From NCBI GenBank assembly GCA_018376135.1, contig JAHABX010000009.1, positions 54,398 through 118,397 on the forward strand: DNA of 64,000 nt, read 5' to 3'. Positions 37,938-46,900 of this stretch are shown here, piece by piece (the first letter of the stretch is position 1; the number at the start of each line of letters is the position of its first letter). The stretch comes from Clostridiales bacterium (GTDB lineage: Bacteria > Bacillota > Clostridia > Lachnospirales > Lachnospiraceae). The position numbers and the translations under genes were made by a program. The notes beneath the pieces are model-generated. The model was given only the letters and a program-made list of their open reading frames with translations, searched no databases and had not been told where the DNA came from.

Positions 37938-39203
37938 ATGGGAAACAGCTATTCATCCACCGGCGCTGCCTACATACGGGTCTCCACGGAAGACCAGACC
38001 GAATTTTCACCGGACAGCCAGCGAAAAAAAATACAGGAATACGCAGATCTCCACCACATACAGATTCCTGAATCCTATGTATTCGTAGATGAAGGTATCA
38101 GCGGACGCTGTGCAGACAACCGCCCGGCATTTCTCCATATGATCGGTCTTGCAAAACAGACTCCCCGCCCCTTTGACCAGATACTGGTCTGGAAATTCTC
38201 CCGATTTGCCAGAAGCCGCCAGGACAGCATCTTCTACAAATCCATGCTCCGAAGAGAATGCGGTATTGATGTGATTTCCATCACCGAACAGCTCTCTGAT
38301 GATCCCACCTCCATCCTGATCGAAGCACTTTTAGAAGCCATGGATGAATACTACTCCATCAACCTGGCACAGGAAGTCCGTCGGGGAATGAATGAAAAAT
38401 TCTCCCGGGGCGGCATCGTGGGACCTCCTCCCTTCGGATATCTGCCCGGAAAAGAGCGGTATGAAACAGATCCCCATAATGCCCTGTTCATTCCCATGAT
38501 ATTTTCCGATTTTCTGCAGGGAATGTCTTATCGACAGATCGCCGAAAAGCTGAACCGAATGGGCGCCAGGACGATCCGCGGAAATTTTTTCGAAGCGCGT
38601 ACCGTCAAATATATTCTTGGTAATCCGGTCTATCTGGGCAGACAACGGCGGCATCCTTCCCCTTCGGCAGATGCCTTTGTTACTGCTGCAGCCTTCCACG
38701 AACCACTGATCTCAGAAGATATCTTTCAGGAAGTTCAGGAGCGGATCCACCTGCTTTCGCATAACTGTCAAACCCATTCTTCTCAGACCGCTGTTTCCTT
38801 TATGCTCAAAGGGCTCGTCCGGTGCAGCCACTGCGGTGCCACTCTGACCCGAACCGGAAAAGGGGAAGGACTGCAGTGCTGCAAATATGCCAGAGGACAA
38901 TGTCCGGAAAGTCACAGCATCACTCTGCCCCGGCTCAATTCTGCGGTTTTCAGACAGCTTTCCCTGGACTTTCCCCCAGCCATGAAGCTGACACTGACTG
39001 ACGGCTGCCCGGAAAAGGCGGCAAAAAAAGGCAGGAATCAGATTCCTGCCCCAAACATCCTGCTGACTTTTTCTGAACTTCTGCAGCTGCTTGAAAAGCC
39101 TCTTCTCTCCAGCCGGACCAAAAACCAGATTCTGCATACACTCATATCCAGAATCATCTTCTCCCGAAAAGAGGGAACCATACAGATCTACTATCGCCGC
39201 TGA
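37938..39203 (+). CDS. Serine recombinase of the cotJC-interrupting element
   Basis: 421 residues. Catalytic domain: AAYIRVSTEDQTEFSPDSQR (nucleophile Ser in RVSTEDQ near residue 18), FVDEGISGR, KFSRFARSRQDS. Recombinase domain: GPPPFGYLPG, DFLQGMSYRQIAEKLNRMGA, VKYILGNPVYLG. Zinc ribbon: CSHCGATLTRTGKGEG ... CCKYARGQCP. A short C-terminal coiled coil ends the protein. It is distinct from the prophage integrase. It lies inside the two inverted-arm attachment sites and converges with trkH, the stop codons being adjacent. It is expected to insert and excise the 4.5-kb element in cotJC. Confidence 0.92.
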   Translation: MGNSYSSTGAAYIRVSTEDQTEFSPDSQRKKIQEYADLHHIQIPESYVFVDEGISGRCADNRPAFLHMIGLAKQTPRPFDQILVWKFSRFARSRQDSIFYKSMLRRECGIDVISITEQLSDDPTSILIEALLEAMDEYYSINLAQEVRRGMNEKFSRGGIVGPPPFGYLPGKERYETDPHNALFIPMIFSDFLQGMSYRQIAEKLNRMGARTIRGNFFEARTVKYILGNPVYLGRQRRHPSPSADAFVTAAAFHEPLISEDIFQEVQERIHLLSHNCQTHSSQTAVSFMLKGLVRCSHCGATLTRTGKGEGLQCCKYARGQCPESHSITLPRLNSAVFRQLSLDFPPAMKLTLTDGCPEKAAKKGRNQIPAPNILLTFSELLQLLEKPLLSSRTKNQILHTLISRIIFSRKEGTIQIYYRR

Positions 39204-40649
39204 TTATTTCCAGCGTTTTTTCTTACCAAACAGCATACATAACACCAATAGTGGGAAGATCTCCAACCGCCCTGCCAGCATATCGAAGATCAGCACCAGC
39301 TTGGACACATTCGAAAACAAGCCAAAATTCTCCACCGGTCCCACCAGCGACAATCCCGGACCAATATTGTTGAATGCAGACGCAACTGCCGTAAAATTCG
39401 TAACACTGTCAAAATTATCCAGTGACACGATCAGCACGGAGGTCACAAATATGGCAAGGTATGTGATCAAAAATACATTAATAGACCGAAGTACCTCATG
39501 TTCCACCTGCTTCCCTTCAAAACGGGTCTTACGCACATTCCGTGGATGGATAATAAAAGCCAGCTCCTTTAATACGGTCTTCGCCATGATCACAATACGG
39601 GACACCTTAATTCCGCCTCCTGTACTGCCTGCACAGGCTCCGATGAACATCAGTATCACCAGTATGGTCCTTGAAAATTCCGGCCACAGGTCGAAGTTTA
39701 CGGATGAAAAGCCGGTGGTCGTAATAATGGATGCCACCTGAAATCCCGCGTGCAGAAGAGCCTCTCCCACATTTGCAAACATGGATGCAATATTTACGGT
39801 GATCAAAAGTATCGAAACACCAATGATCCCGAAATACGCACGTGCCTCCTCACACTTGAATGCCTCCTTGATACTGCCGGAATAGATCAGAAAATACACA
39901 TTAAAATTCACACCAAACAGGATCATGAATACCGTCAGGATCAGCTGCACCAACGCATTATACTCTGCTGCGCTGCTGTTCAGGATGCCGAAGCCTCCGG
40001 TTCCTGCAGTCGCAAAGGACAGGTTGATGGAATCAAAGATCGGACATCCTGCCGCGATCAGCAGAACCATCTCCACCACCGTCAGTACCAGATAAATGGT
40101 ATACAAAATCTTCGCCGTACTGCGCACCTTGGGCACCAGCTTGCCCACAGAGGGTCCCGGGCTCTCAGCCCGCATCAGATACATACTGGACGCACCTGCC
40201 ACAGGAAGCATGGCAAGCATAAACACCAGTACACCCATTCCACCGATCCAGTGGGAAAAGCTCCTCCACATCAAAACAGAACGGGGCAGTATCTCCACAT
40301 CCTTCAATATCGTTGCACCGGTCGTTGTAAATCCGGATACGATCTCAAACAGGGCATCCACCGGATTAGGGAAAAAACCGCTGAAATACAGCGGAATGGC
40401 TCCGAAGATACTCATGGTAATCCAGCAAAGCGCCACACTTACATATCCCTCCGAAGAGAAGATCGTCGCATTCTGCGGCTTTTTACCGCGGAGTATTGTT
40501 CCGCACACCAGACAGAGCAGCGCCGAGCCAAGGAACACCCAAAGACTCTTCTCCCCATAAATCAGAGCAGTCAGAGCAGGCAGAAGCAAAAAAACAGTCT
40601 CCAGCTGCAGTATGCATCCCACTATATAGCGTATCATCTTCAGATTCAT
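39204..40649 (-). CDS. trkH: Trk/Ktr potassium uptake membrane subunit TrkH
   Basis: 481 residues, polytopic. The four selectivity-filter loops are visible: GFTTTGATIL, FATAGTGGFG, ITTTGFSSVN and FNNIGPGLS, each after a pore helix. The N-terminus MNLKMIRYIVGCILQLETVF and CAGSTGGGIKVSRI are typical of TrkH. It forms the K+ pore and is controlled by the TrkA protein encoded directly upstream (4-bp overlap). The two genes are the cargo of the serine-recombinase element inserted in cotJC, an unusual place for a housekeeping-type transporter. Confidence 0.95.
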   Translation of the reverse strand: MNLKMIRYIVGCILQLETVFLLLPALTALIYGEKSLWVFLGSALLCLVCGTILRGKKPQNATIFSSEGYVSVALCWITMSIFGAIPLYFSGFFPNPVDALFEIVSGFTTTGATILKDVEILPRSVLMWRSFSHWIGGMGVLVFMLAMLPVAGASSMYLMRAESPGPSVGKLVPKVRSTAKILYTIYLVLTVVEMVLLIAAGCPIFDSINLSFATAGTGGFGILNSSAAEYNALVQLILTVFMILFGVNFNVYFLIYSGSIKEAFKCEEARAYFGIIGVSILLITVNIASMFANVGEALLHAGFQVASIITTTGFSSVNFDLWPEFSRTILVILMFIGACAGSTGGGIKVSRIVIMAKTVLKELAFIIHPRNVRKTRFEGKQVEHEVLRSINVFLITYLAIFVTSVLIVSLDNFDSVTNFTAVASAFNNIGPGLSLVGPVENFGLFSNVSKLVLIFDMLAGRLEIFPLLVLCMLFGKKKRWK

Positions 40650-42055
40650 AATGTATGCTCCACCTTTGTCTGGCTTATTGCTGATGCAGAGTAAGGATTT
40701 CTCAAAATATCGTTCACATCCTTTAATTCTCCGCAGCTTGTTGTGATCACTACAACGGAATCTCCCACCTTCAGGCAGTCCTGACCCTTGGGGATAATGA
40801 TCTTCCCGTTTCTGTGGATCGCGCAGACCAGCAGATTGGACTTCAGCTCCAGATTCTGAAGCGGCACATCTGTCACCCCGCTGCTCTCACGGATAATGAA
40901 CTCCAGTGCCTCTGCTTTTCCATCCACCAGACGATACAGAGTCTCAACATTACTGCCGATAGAATTCTGAAGGGCACGTACATACTGCAGGATGGATTCA
41001 GCCGTAATATGCTTGGGATGAATGATACTTCCGATATCCAGCGCTTCTATGACCGAATCATATGTATTGCTGTTGACCTTGGTGACCTTCTTGGCACGGC
41101 TCATACTCTTTGCATACAGAGAAAGCATAACATTCTCTTCGTCCATATTGGTGAGTGCCACAAAGCCCTCTGCATCCGCCAGTCCCTCTTCCTCCAGAAG
41201 CTCCTGATCCGTTCCGTCTCCGTTGATGATCATCGCCTGAGGAAGCAGTTCACACAGCTCCTCGCAGTGCTCGCGGTTCTTCTCCACGATCTTGACCTCA
41301 ATTCCCATTTCCAGAAGCTTCCTGGCAAGATAAAAGCTGGTCTTTCCGCCTCCGATGATCATCGCATTCTTCACCTGATTGGTCTGAATACCGATCAGAC
41401 GGAAGAAGCGGCTCGCATTCACGGAAGAAGCAACGATGGAGATCGTATCATTTGCATTCAGCTCGATCTCACCATCCGGTATCAGTACCTTTCCATCACG
41501 CTCCACAATACAGATCAGAACCTCGCAGCGGGACAATGCCGATATATTCCTGATCTTCTGTCCACAGAGCGGATTCTTCTCATCGATTCTGAAACGCAGA
41601 AGCTCGATCCTTCCCTGGGCAAACATATCGATCTCAATAGCGGACGGAAAACGCAGCAGACGTGCAATATCCATGGCCGCAGCCAGCTCAGGATTGATGA
41701 CCATGGACAACCCGAGCTCATCTTTGATGTGACGGATCTCTCTGTGGTAAATGGGATTCCGCACTCTGGCTATGGTCTGACAGTCTCCTGCCTTCTTTGC
41801 GATCAGACAGCAAAGCAGGTTTACCTCATCTGCATTGGTCACTGCGATCAGAAGATCTGCCTTCTCGATCCCTGCATCTGTCTGGATACTGTAGCTCGCT
41901 CCATTTCCCACGATTCCTCTCACATCCGCCAGATTGGTAATCCTCTGGATCACATCCGATTTCTGGTCAATCACAGTAATGTCATGACCTTCACGGGCCA
42001 ACTGCTCTGCGAGCGCACTTCCTACCTTCCCGCAGCCTGCTATTATGATGTTCAT
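40646..42055 (-). CDS. trkA: Trk potassium uptake regulatory subunit TrkA
   Basis: 469 residues with two tandem RCK units. Each has an NAD-binding motif, MNIIIAGCGKVGSALAEQLA at the start and AMIIGGGKTSFYLARKLLEM at about 230, and each is followed by a TrkA-C domain. It gates TrkH in response to nucleotides. The start ATG at 42055 is preceded by GGGAGG at slightly long spacing. It lies 76 bp inside the right attachment site and has its own promoter, so expression does not depend on the cotJ operon. Confidence 0.95.
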   Translation of the reverse strand: MNIIIAGCGKVGSALAEQLAREGHDITVIDQKSDVIQRITNLADVRGIVGNGASYSIQTDAGIEKADLLIAVTNADEVNLLCCLIAKKAGDCQTIARVRNPIYHREIRHIKDELGLSMVINPELAAAMDIARLLRFPSAIEIDMFAQGRIELLRFRIDEKNPLCGQKIRNISALSRCEVLICIVERDGKVLIPDGEIELNANDTISIVASSVNASRFFRLIGIQTNQVKNAMIIGGGKTSFYLARKLLEMGIEVKIVEKNREHCEELCELLPQAMIINGDGTDQELLEEEGLADAEGFVALTNMDEENVMLSLYAKSMSRAKKVTKVNSNTYDSVIEALDIGSIIHPKHITAESILQYVRALQNSIGSNVETLYRLVDGKAEALEFIIRESSGVTDVPLQNLELKSNLLVCAIHRNGKIIIPKGQDCLKVGDSVVVITTSCGELKDVNDILRNPYSASAISQTKVEHTL

Positions 42056-42095
42056 TTTTTAATCTTATCCTCCCGGTATTTGAATAATTGCCCTA

Positions 42096-42124
42096 ATCAT
42101 AGCACCCTCTGATGAAAACTTCAA
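42096..42124 (-). promoter_or_regulatory. Promoter of trkA-trkH
   Basis: Minus strand: TTGAAG (42119-42124), 17 bases, TATGAT (42096-42101). It lies just inside the element end, so the trk genes carry their own sigma-A promoter. Confidence 0.6.
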
Positions 42125-42126
42125 GA

Positions 42127-42243
42127 CTATCCTATCCTTTTACAGTCCGGACCTCCGAACTGCGTGATGATCAGCTGCGCCAGTGCCGGATTGGGAGTCT
42201 TGATATTTACCGGATATTCCAGTCTTTTCTCATAATTCCACAT
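42127..42243 (-). pseudogene. cotJC: N-terminal fragment of cotJC
   Basis: ATG at 42243 directly after cotJB. The product MWNYEKRLEYPVNIKTPNPA then LAQLIITQFGGPD is the conserved start of CotJC; after GGPD (core at 42146-42153) the frame runs into element sequence (CKRIG) and stops at 42127. Joining the core here with the identical core at 37633-37640 continues the protein as GGPDGELAASMRYL in frame. CotJC is a manganese-catalase-like inner coat protein made in the mother cell under sigma-E (family knowledge). As the sequence stands no functional CotJC can be made. Confidence 0.92.
42131..42153. other. Right attachment site of the trk-carrying element
   Basis: Arm CCTATCCTTTTACAG (42131-42145) followed by the core TCCGGACC (42146-42153). 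Joined to the left end in a circle, the two arms give a 44-bp inverted repeat with one mismatch per half around a 4-base centre, the form of an attP for large serine recombinases. Confidence 0.9.
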
Positions 42244-42513
42244 TTAGCAGGCTCCTCCTTCCCATGGCCATGGTTGATTGACCCATTCCCAGCTCTTCTG
42301 ACAGCTTCTGGAGGTATCCACCGTAAGCGGACCGAACATGGCTGCATATTCCTCCAGCGCCTGATTTCTCAACCGGCTGTATTCCTGAAAATACGCCAGG
42401 GCAGCCTGATCTGACGGATGGGTATCCAGATAAAGGTTCGCCTCTGTCACTGCAAAGCTGACCATATTTACCCAGTTCAGCATCTGCTGTCTGGTTGGTT
42501 TTTTCTGTGCCAT
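42244..42513 (-). CDS. cotJB: Spore coat protein CotJB
   Basis: 89 residues from the ATG at 42513, chosen because it overlaps the cotJA stop codon (TAATG) and has GAGGGGG nine bases upstream. CotJB features: QQMLNWVNMVSFAVTEANLY, LDTHPSDQAALAYFQEYSRL and the terminal FGPLTVDTSR ... WVNQPWPWEGGAC. It belongs to the cotJABC operon whose products enter the inner spore coat together. cotJC follows immediately but is interrupted after 32 codons. Confidence 0.93.
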   Translation of the reverse strand: MAQKKPTRQQMLNWVNMVSFAVTEANLYLDTHPSDQAALAYFQEYSRLRNQALEEYAAMFGPLTVDTSRSCQKSWEWVNQPWPWEGGAC

Positions 42514-42713
42514 TATCTGCATCCCCCTCTCACACCGCGAAACGGCTTATTCAATTCCGGGAAAATCGTACCGCATGCCATTCCCCGCTCCAGGTCATAT
42601 ACCGTATTCCAATGCTGCCACGGTACATATGCCATTGCCACCGGAAAATCCTCCCGGGAACCGCAGACAGGCGCTGCAGGACGAGTACAGGAAAATCTCT
42701 GATAATCTTCCAC
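42513..42713 (-). CDS. cotJA: Spore coat protein CotJA
   Basis: 66 residues starting at GTG, nine bases after AAAGGA. The family segment MAYVPWQHWNTVYDLERGMA followed by GTIFPELNKPF is diagnostic for CotJA. It is the first gene of the cotJ operon; a terminator for the upstream gene lies 54 bp before it. In Bacillus and Clostridium this operon is transcribed by sigma-E in the mother cell; I could not define the promoter by eye. Confidence 0.92.
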   Translation of the reverse strand: MEDYQRFSCTRPAAPVCGSREDFPVAMAYVPWQHWNTVYDLERGMACGTIFPELNKPFRGVRGGCR

Positions 42714-42766
42714 TTTACAAAATCCTTTCTTTTTTCCTTCTCTTTCTATCCTATGAAAAGGTCAAA

Positions 42767-42801
42767 AAAAGGTGACAGACTTTATGCATCTATCACCTTT
42801 T
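42767..42801. terminator. Bidirectional terminator between cotJ and the rhomboid-like gene
   Basis: Stem AAAAGGTGACAGA/TCTATCACCTTTT (13 bp, one mismatch that is T-G on the minus strand), 9-base loop, with seven T's following on the minus strand. It ends the gene at 42817. Confidence 0.85.
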
Positions 42802-42816
42802 CCATTCATATACTAT

Positions 42817-43686
42817 TTATTTCCGATGCTCATGCGTGAACAAATGCTCCTGACAATACTCATAATTCCCCACACATTTGGAGCAGTAACGAAATTCCAG
42901 ATTTTCCCCGTCCTCTTCCGTACGTCCGCAGACCGCACACTTGTGGTGCGCGCTTCTGTTCACTGCCTTCTGTACCTTTTTCTCATAGGTCTTTCGGCGC
43001 TTCGCTTCTTTTGGCGAAAACTTATTTCTCCGGGTCGCAAAATAAAAGATCACAAAATTCAGGAACGACACGATTGCCGCCACACTGTTGGCAGGATGCG
43101 CCACAATACCAAGCTGCAGAAGAGAAAGCCATGACATGCTTCCCACGGGAACAATAAAGCCTGCTATGATCGTAATTGCAAAATACAGTCCGTTGGCATA
43201 TCCCAGCCATCTGCACTTGATCGGAATGATAAAGAACAAAAGGAACTGCACATCCGGAAACAGCGCTGCAAAAGCGAAGAACAGGGACATATTCAAATAC
43301 ATGGTTCCATAGGAAAAGTTCAGCCCGGTCACCAGATAAATACCCAGACAGACCAGTACATGCAGCAGCACGCCGGAGAAAAAGTACAGGTTGAACTTAA
43401 AGGCTCCCCACTGATACTCCAGCATCTTTCCTATGGAATAGTACAGATACAAAGAGAAGAAGATCCACAAAAAGCTTCCGTCCGGGGGCTGGATCAGAAA
43501 GGTAAATATCCTCCAGATCTGTCCATGCAGGATTGCTTCCGCATCCAGCGCAAGATACTGGGTATACAGATTCGGTGACACCACCTGAACCACAAAGCCA
43601 ATTGCATACAAAATAATGATATAATACATCAGATTCGGAATCGCGTATTTTCCATATCTGCGTTCCATCTTATCGATCCATCTCAT
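42817..43686 (-). CDS. Rhomboid-like integral membrane protein with C-terminal zinc ribbon
   Basis: 289 residues from the ATG at 43686, with AAAGGA about nine bases upstream (a frame to 43719 lacks a site). Six to seven TM segments occupy residues 20-220, with the rhomboid-like pattern WRIFTFLIQPPDGSFLWIFF and GVLLHVLVCLGIYLV, but no GxSG catalytic serine was found where rhomboid proteases have it, so it may be inactive as a protease. The cytosolic C-terminus carries CAVCGRTEEDG ... YCSKCVGNYEYCQEHLFTH, a zinc-binding cluster. Conserved in Clostridia next to various genes; function unknown. Confidence 0.75.
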   Translation of the reverse strand: MRWIDKMERRYGKYAIPNLMYYIIILYAIGFVVQVVSPNLYTQYLALDAEAILHGQIWRIFTFLIQPPDGSFLWIFFSLYLYYSIGKMLEYQWGAFKFNLYFFSGVLLHVLVCLGIYLVTGLNFSYGTMYLNMSLFFAFAALFPDVQFLLFFIIPIKCRWLGYANGLYFAITIIAGFIVPVGSMSWLSLLQLGIVAHPANSVAAIVSFLNFVIFYFATRRNKFSPKEAKRRKTYEKKVQKAVNRSAHHKCAVCGRTEEDGENLEFRYCSKCVGNYEYCQEHLFTHEHRK

Positions 43687-43882
43687 AAAAAATATCCTTT
43701 CTTTCAAAAAGTGATACAAATATCTACTATTATAAATTTTCCTGCTTCTTTTGTCAATGAAGGGATGGCAGGCTGCTGATCTGAAGGGCTTTTAAAATCT
43801 TAACGTAATATTTATGGACTCCTTTCCCTCCTTTTCATATAATATAGCATGGTAAAAAAACGAAAGAAAAATGTGAGGTGAA

Positions 43883-43897
43883 GGCAGAAAAACTGCC
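43883..43897 (+). promoter_or_regulatory. Hairpin between the ribosome binding site and start of the activase gene
   Basis: GGCAG-AAAAA-CTGCC lies between GTGAGGTGAAGG (43872-43884) and the ATG at 43904. Without folding the spacing is over 20 bases; folding of the 15-base hairpin brings the site to a normal distance. It may modulate translation. Confidence 0.45.
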
Positions 43898-43903
43898 ATA
43901 TAT

Positions 43904-46900
43904 ATGAACAAATGTTATCGTCTGGGAATCGATATTGGTTCCACCACTGTAAAAATCGCTGTTTTAAACGAGGAAAACCAGATCCTGTTTTCCGATTACG
44001 AAAGACACTATGCAAATATCCAGGAAACTCTGGCTCTGCTTCTGGAACGTGCCGTCAATGATCTGGGTGATATGGACGTCTATCCGGTCATCACCGGCTC
44101 CGGCGGACTGACACTTGCACAGCATCTGGACATTCCCTTTGCCCAGGAGGTCGTGGCTGTATCCGAGGCACTGCAGACCTATGCCCCCAAGACAGAGGTG
44201 GCGATTGAGCTGGGCGGAGAGGATGCCAAGATCATCTATTTTGAAGGCGGCAATGTGGAACAGCGTATGAACGGCATCTGTGCCGGAGGCACTGGCTCCT
44301 TCATCGACCAGATGGCATCTCTTTTGCAGACCGATGCCACCGGACTGAATGAATACGCCAAAAATTACAAGGCACTGTACTCCATTGCAGCTCGATGCGG
44401 TGTTTTTGCAAAGACCGATATCCAGCCTCTGATCAACGAAGGCGCAACAAAGGAAGACTTGTCTGCCTCTATTTTCCAGGCTGTGGTAAATCAGACCATC
44501 AGCGGTCTTGCATGCGGCAAGCCGATCCGCGGATACGTGGCATTTCTGGGCGGACCTCTGCATTTCCTGTCAGAGCTCCGCGGTACATTCATCCGCACTC
44601 TGAAGCTGGATGAAGAACATACCATTATTCCTGAGCATTCTCACCTGTTTGCTGCTTCCGGTTCTGCCCTTCTCTCCAAGAAGGAAAAGGCAGTCCCCGC
44701 ACAGGATCTGATCCGACGGCTGAACTCCAGGATTCAGATTGCCTTTGAGGTAGAACGTCTCGATCCGCTGTTTTCTGACAAGGATGCTTTTGCAGCGTTT
44801 GAAAAACGGCATGCCCGGGCAAAGATAATGAAAAGAGACCTTGCCTCCTATGAAGGCAACTGTTTCCTTGGTATTGACGCAGGATCTACCACAACCAAGA
44901 TCGCACTGGTAGGCGAGGATGGCTCCCTACTCTACTCTTTCTATCATAATAATAATGGAAGTACCTTACATATTACACTGGAAGCACTGAAGGACCTGTT
45001 CGCCAGTCTTCCCGAAAAGGCACATATTGTCCGCTCCTGCTCCACCGGATATGGTGAGGCGCTGGTAAAGGCGGCGCTTATGCTGGACGAAGGCGAAGTA
45101 GAGACGATCTCTCACTACTATGCTGCTCAGTTCTTTGACCCGCAGGTGGACTGTATTCTGGATATCGGCGGTCAGGACATGAAATGTATCCGCATCAAGA
45201 ACCATACGGTCGATAATGTACAGTTAAACGAGGCATGCTCATCCGGCTGCGGCTCTTTTATTGAGACCTTTGCCAAATCACTGAACCTTTCCATTCAGGA
45301 TTTTGCACAGGCAGCATTATTTGCCGAAAACCCCATCGACCTGGGAACCAGATGTACCGTATTTATGAACTCCCGTGTGAAACAGGCACAGAAGGAAGGC
45401 GCCGGTGTGGATGATATTTCCGCAGGTCTTGCCTATTCCGTCATTAAAAATGCCCTGTTTAAGGTCATCAAGGTGTCCGATGCCTCCTCACTGGGAAAGC
45501 ACATCGTTGTACAGGGCGGTACTTTCTACAATAATGCGGTTCTTCGCAGCCTGGAAAAGATCGCCGGATGTGAAGTGATCCGTCCTGACATTGCAGGCAT
45601 CATGGGTGCCTTTGGCGCTGCCCTGATCGCAAGAGAACGCTACGAAGGTCAGGCGACCACCATGCTTTCCAGAGAACAGATGGAGGCATTGGAATACTCC
45701 ACCTCCATGACCAAATGCCACGGCTGTACCAACAACTGCCGTCTGACCATCAACAAGTTCTCCGGCGGCAGACGCTTTGTCTCCGGCAACCGATGTGAAA
45801 AGGGACTGGGAAAGGAAAAGAATAAGAACCATGCGCCAAATCTGTTCGCCTATAAGAACGAGCGCCTGTTTTCCTACGAACCACTGCATGGAGCAGCGGC
45901 GGAACGGGGACTGGTAGGCATCCCCCGTGTCCTGAACATGTACGAAAATTATCCGTTCTGGTTTACCTTCTTTACCAGACTGAAATACGAGGTCGTCCTT
46001 TCACCGGCGTCCACCCATGAGCTGTATGAACAGGGCATCGAATCCATTCCCAGCGAGTCCGAATGTTATCCGGCAAAGCTCGCTCACGGGCATGTAAAAT
46101 GGCTTCTGCAGCACAACATCCCATTCATCTTCTACCCCTGTGTTCCTTACGAGCGCACAGAGTTTAAAGATGCAAACAACCACTATAACTGCCCGATCGT
46201 TACCTCCTATGCGGAAAATATCAAAAACAATATGGAGGAGCTTAAATCAGACCGTTTTGATTTCCGCAATCCGTTTTTAAGCTTTGAAAGTCCGGAGATA
46301 CTGACCAAACGGCTGATTGAAGAGTTCAACGGAGAAAAGGGCATGACCGCCGCTGAGATCACAGAAGCTGCCAAAGCAGCCTGGGAAGAACTTCGTCAGG
46401 CACGTCTGGACATCTGCAAAAAAGGCGAAGAAACGCTGAAATGGATGGAGGAGACCCATACCCACGGTATTGTACTTGCAGGAAGACCTTATCACATCGA
46501 TAATGAGATCAACCATGGTATCCCGGAGCTGATCACCAGTTACGGCATGGCAGTCCTGACGGAGGACAGCATCTCTCATCTGCATGAGGAAGAACGACCC
46601 TTACGTGTCATGGATCAGTGGATGTACCACTCCCGCCTGTATGCAGCTGCAAATTATGTGAAGACCCGGGAGGATCTGGATCTCATCCAGCTCAACTCCT
46701 TTGGATGCGGACTGGATGCAGTTACGACCGATCAGGTATGTGAGATCCTGAACAATTCCGGCAAGATCTATACCTGTCTGAAGATCGATGAGGTAAGCAA
46801 TCTCGGAGCGGCGCGGATCCGGATCCGTTCCCTGCTCTCAGCAATCCGGGTACGTGAAAAGAAAAAGGAGCAGAGACAGATCGTATCCTCCGCCTATGAA

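Noticed and set aside
39204..42055. trkH-trkA as ordinary chromosomal neighbours of cotJ
   Set aside because: Both flanks carry the recombinase attachment sites and the cotJC halves, so the genes lie inside the inserted element.
40814..42112. 432-codon plus-strand ORF opposite trkA
   Set aside because: Antisense shadow of trkA; the true frame has two RCK domains.
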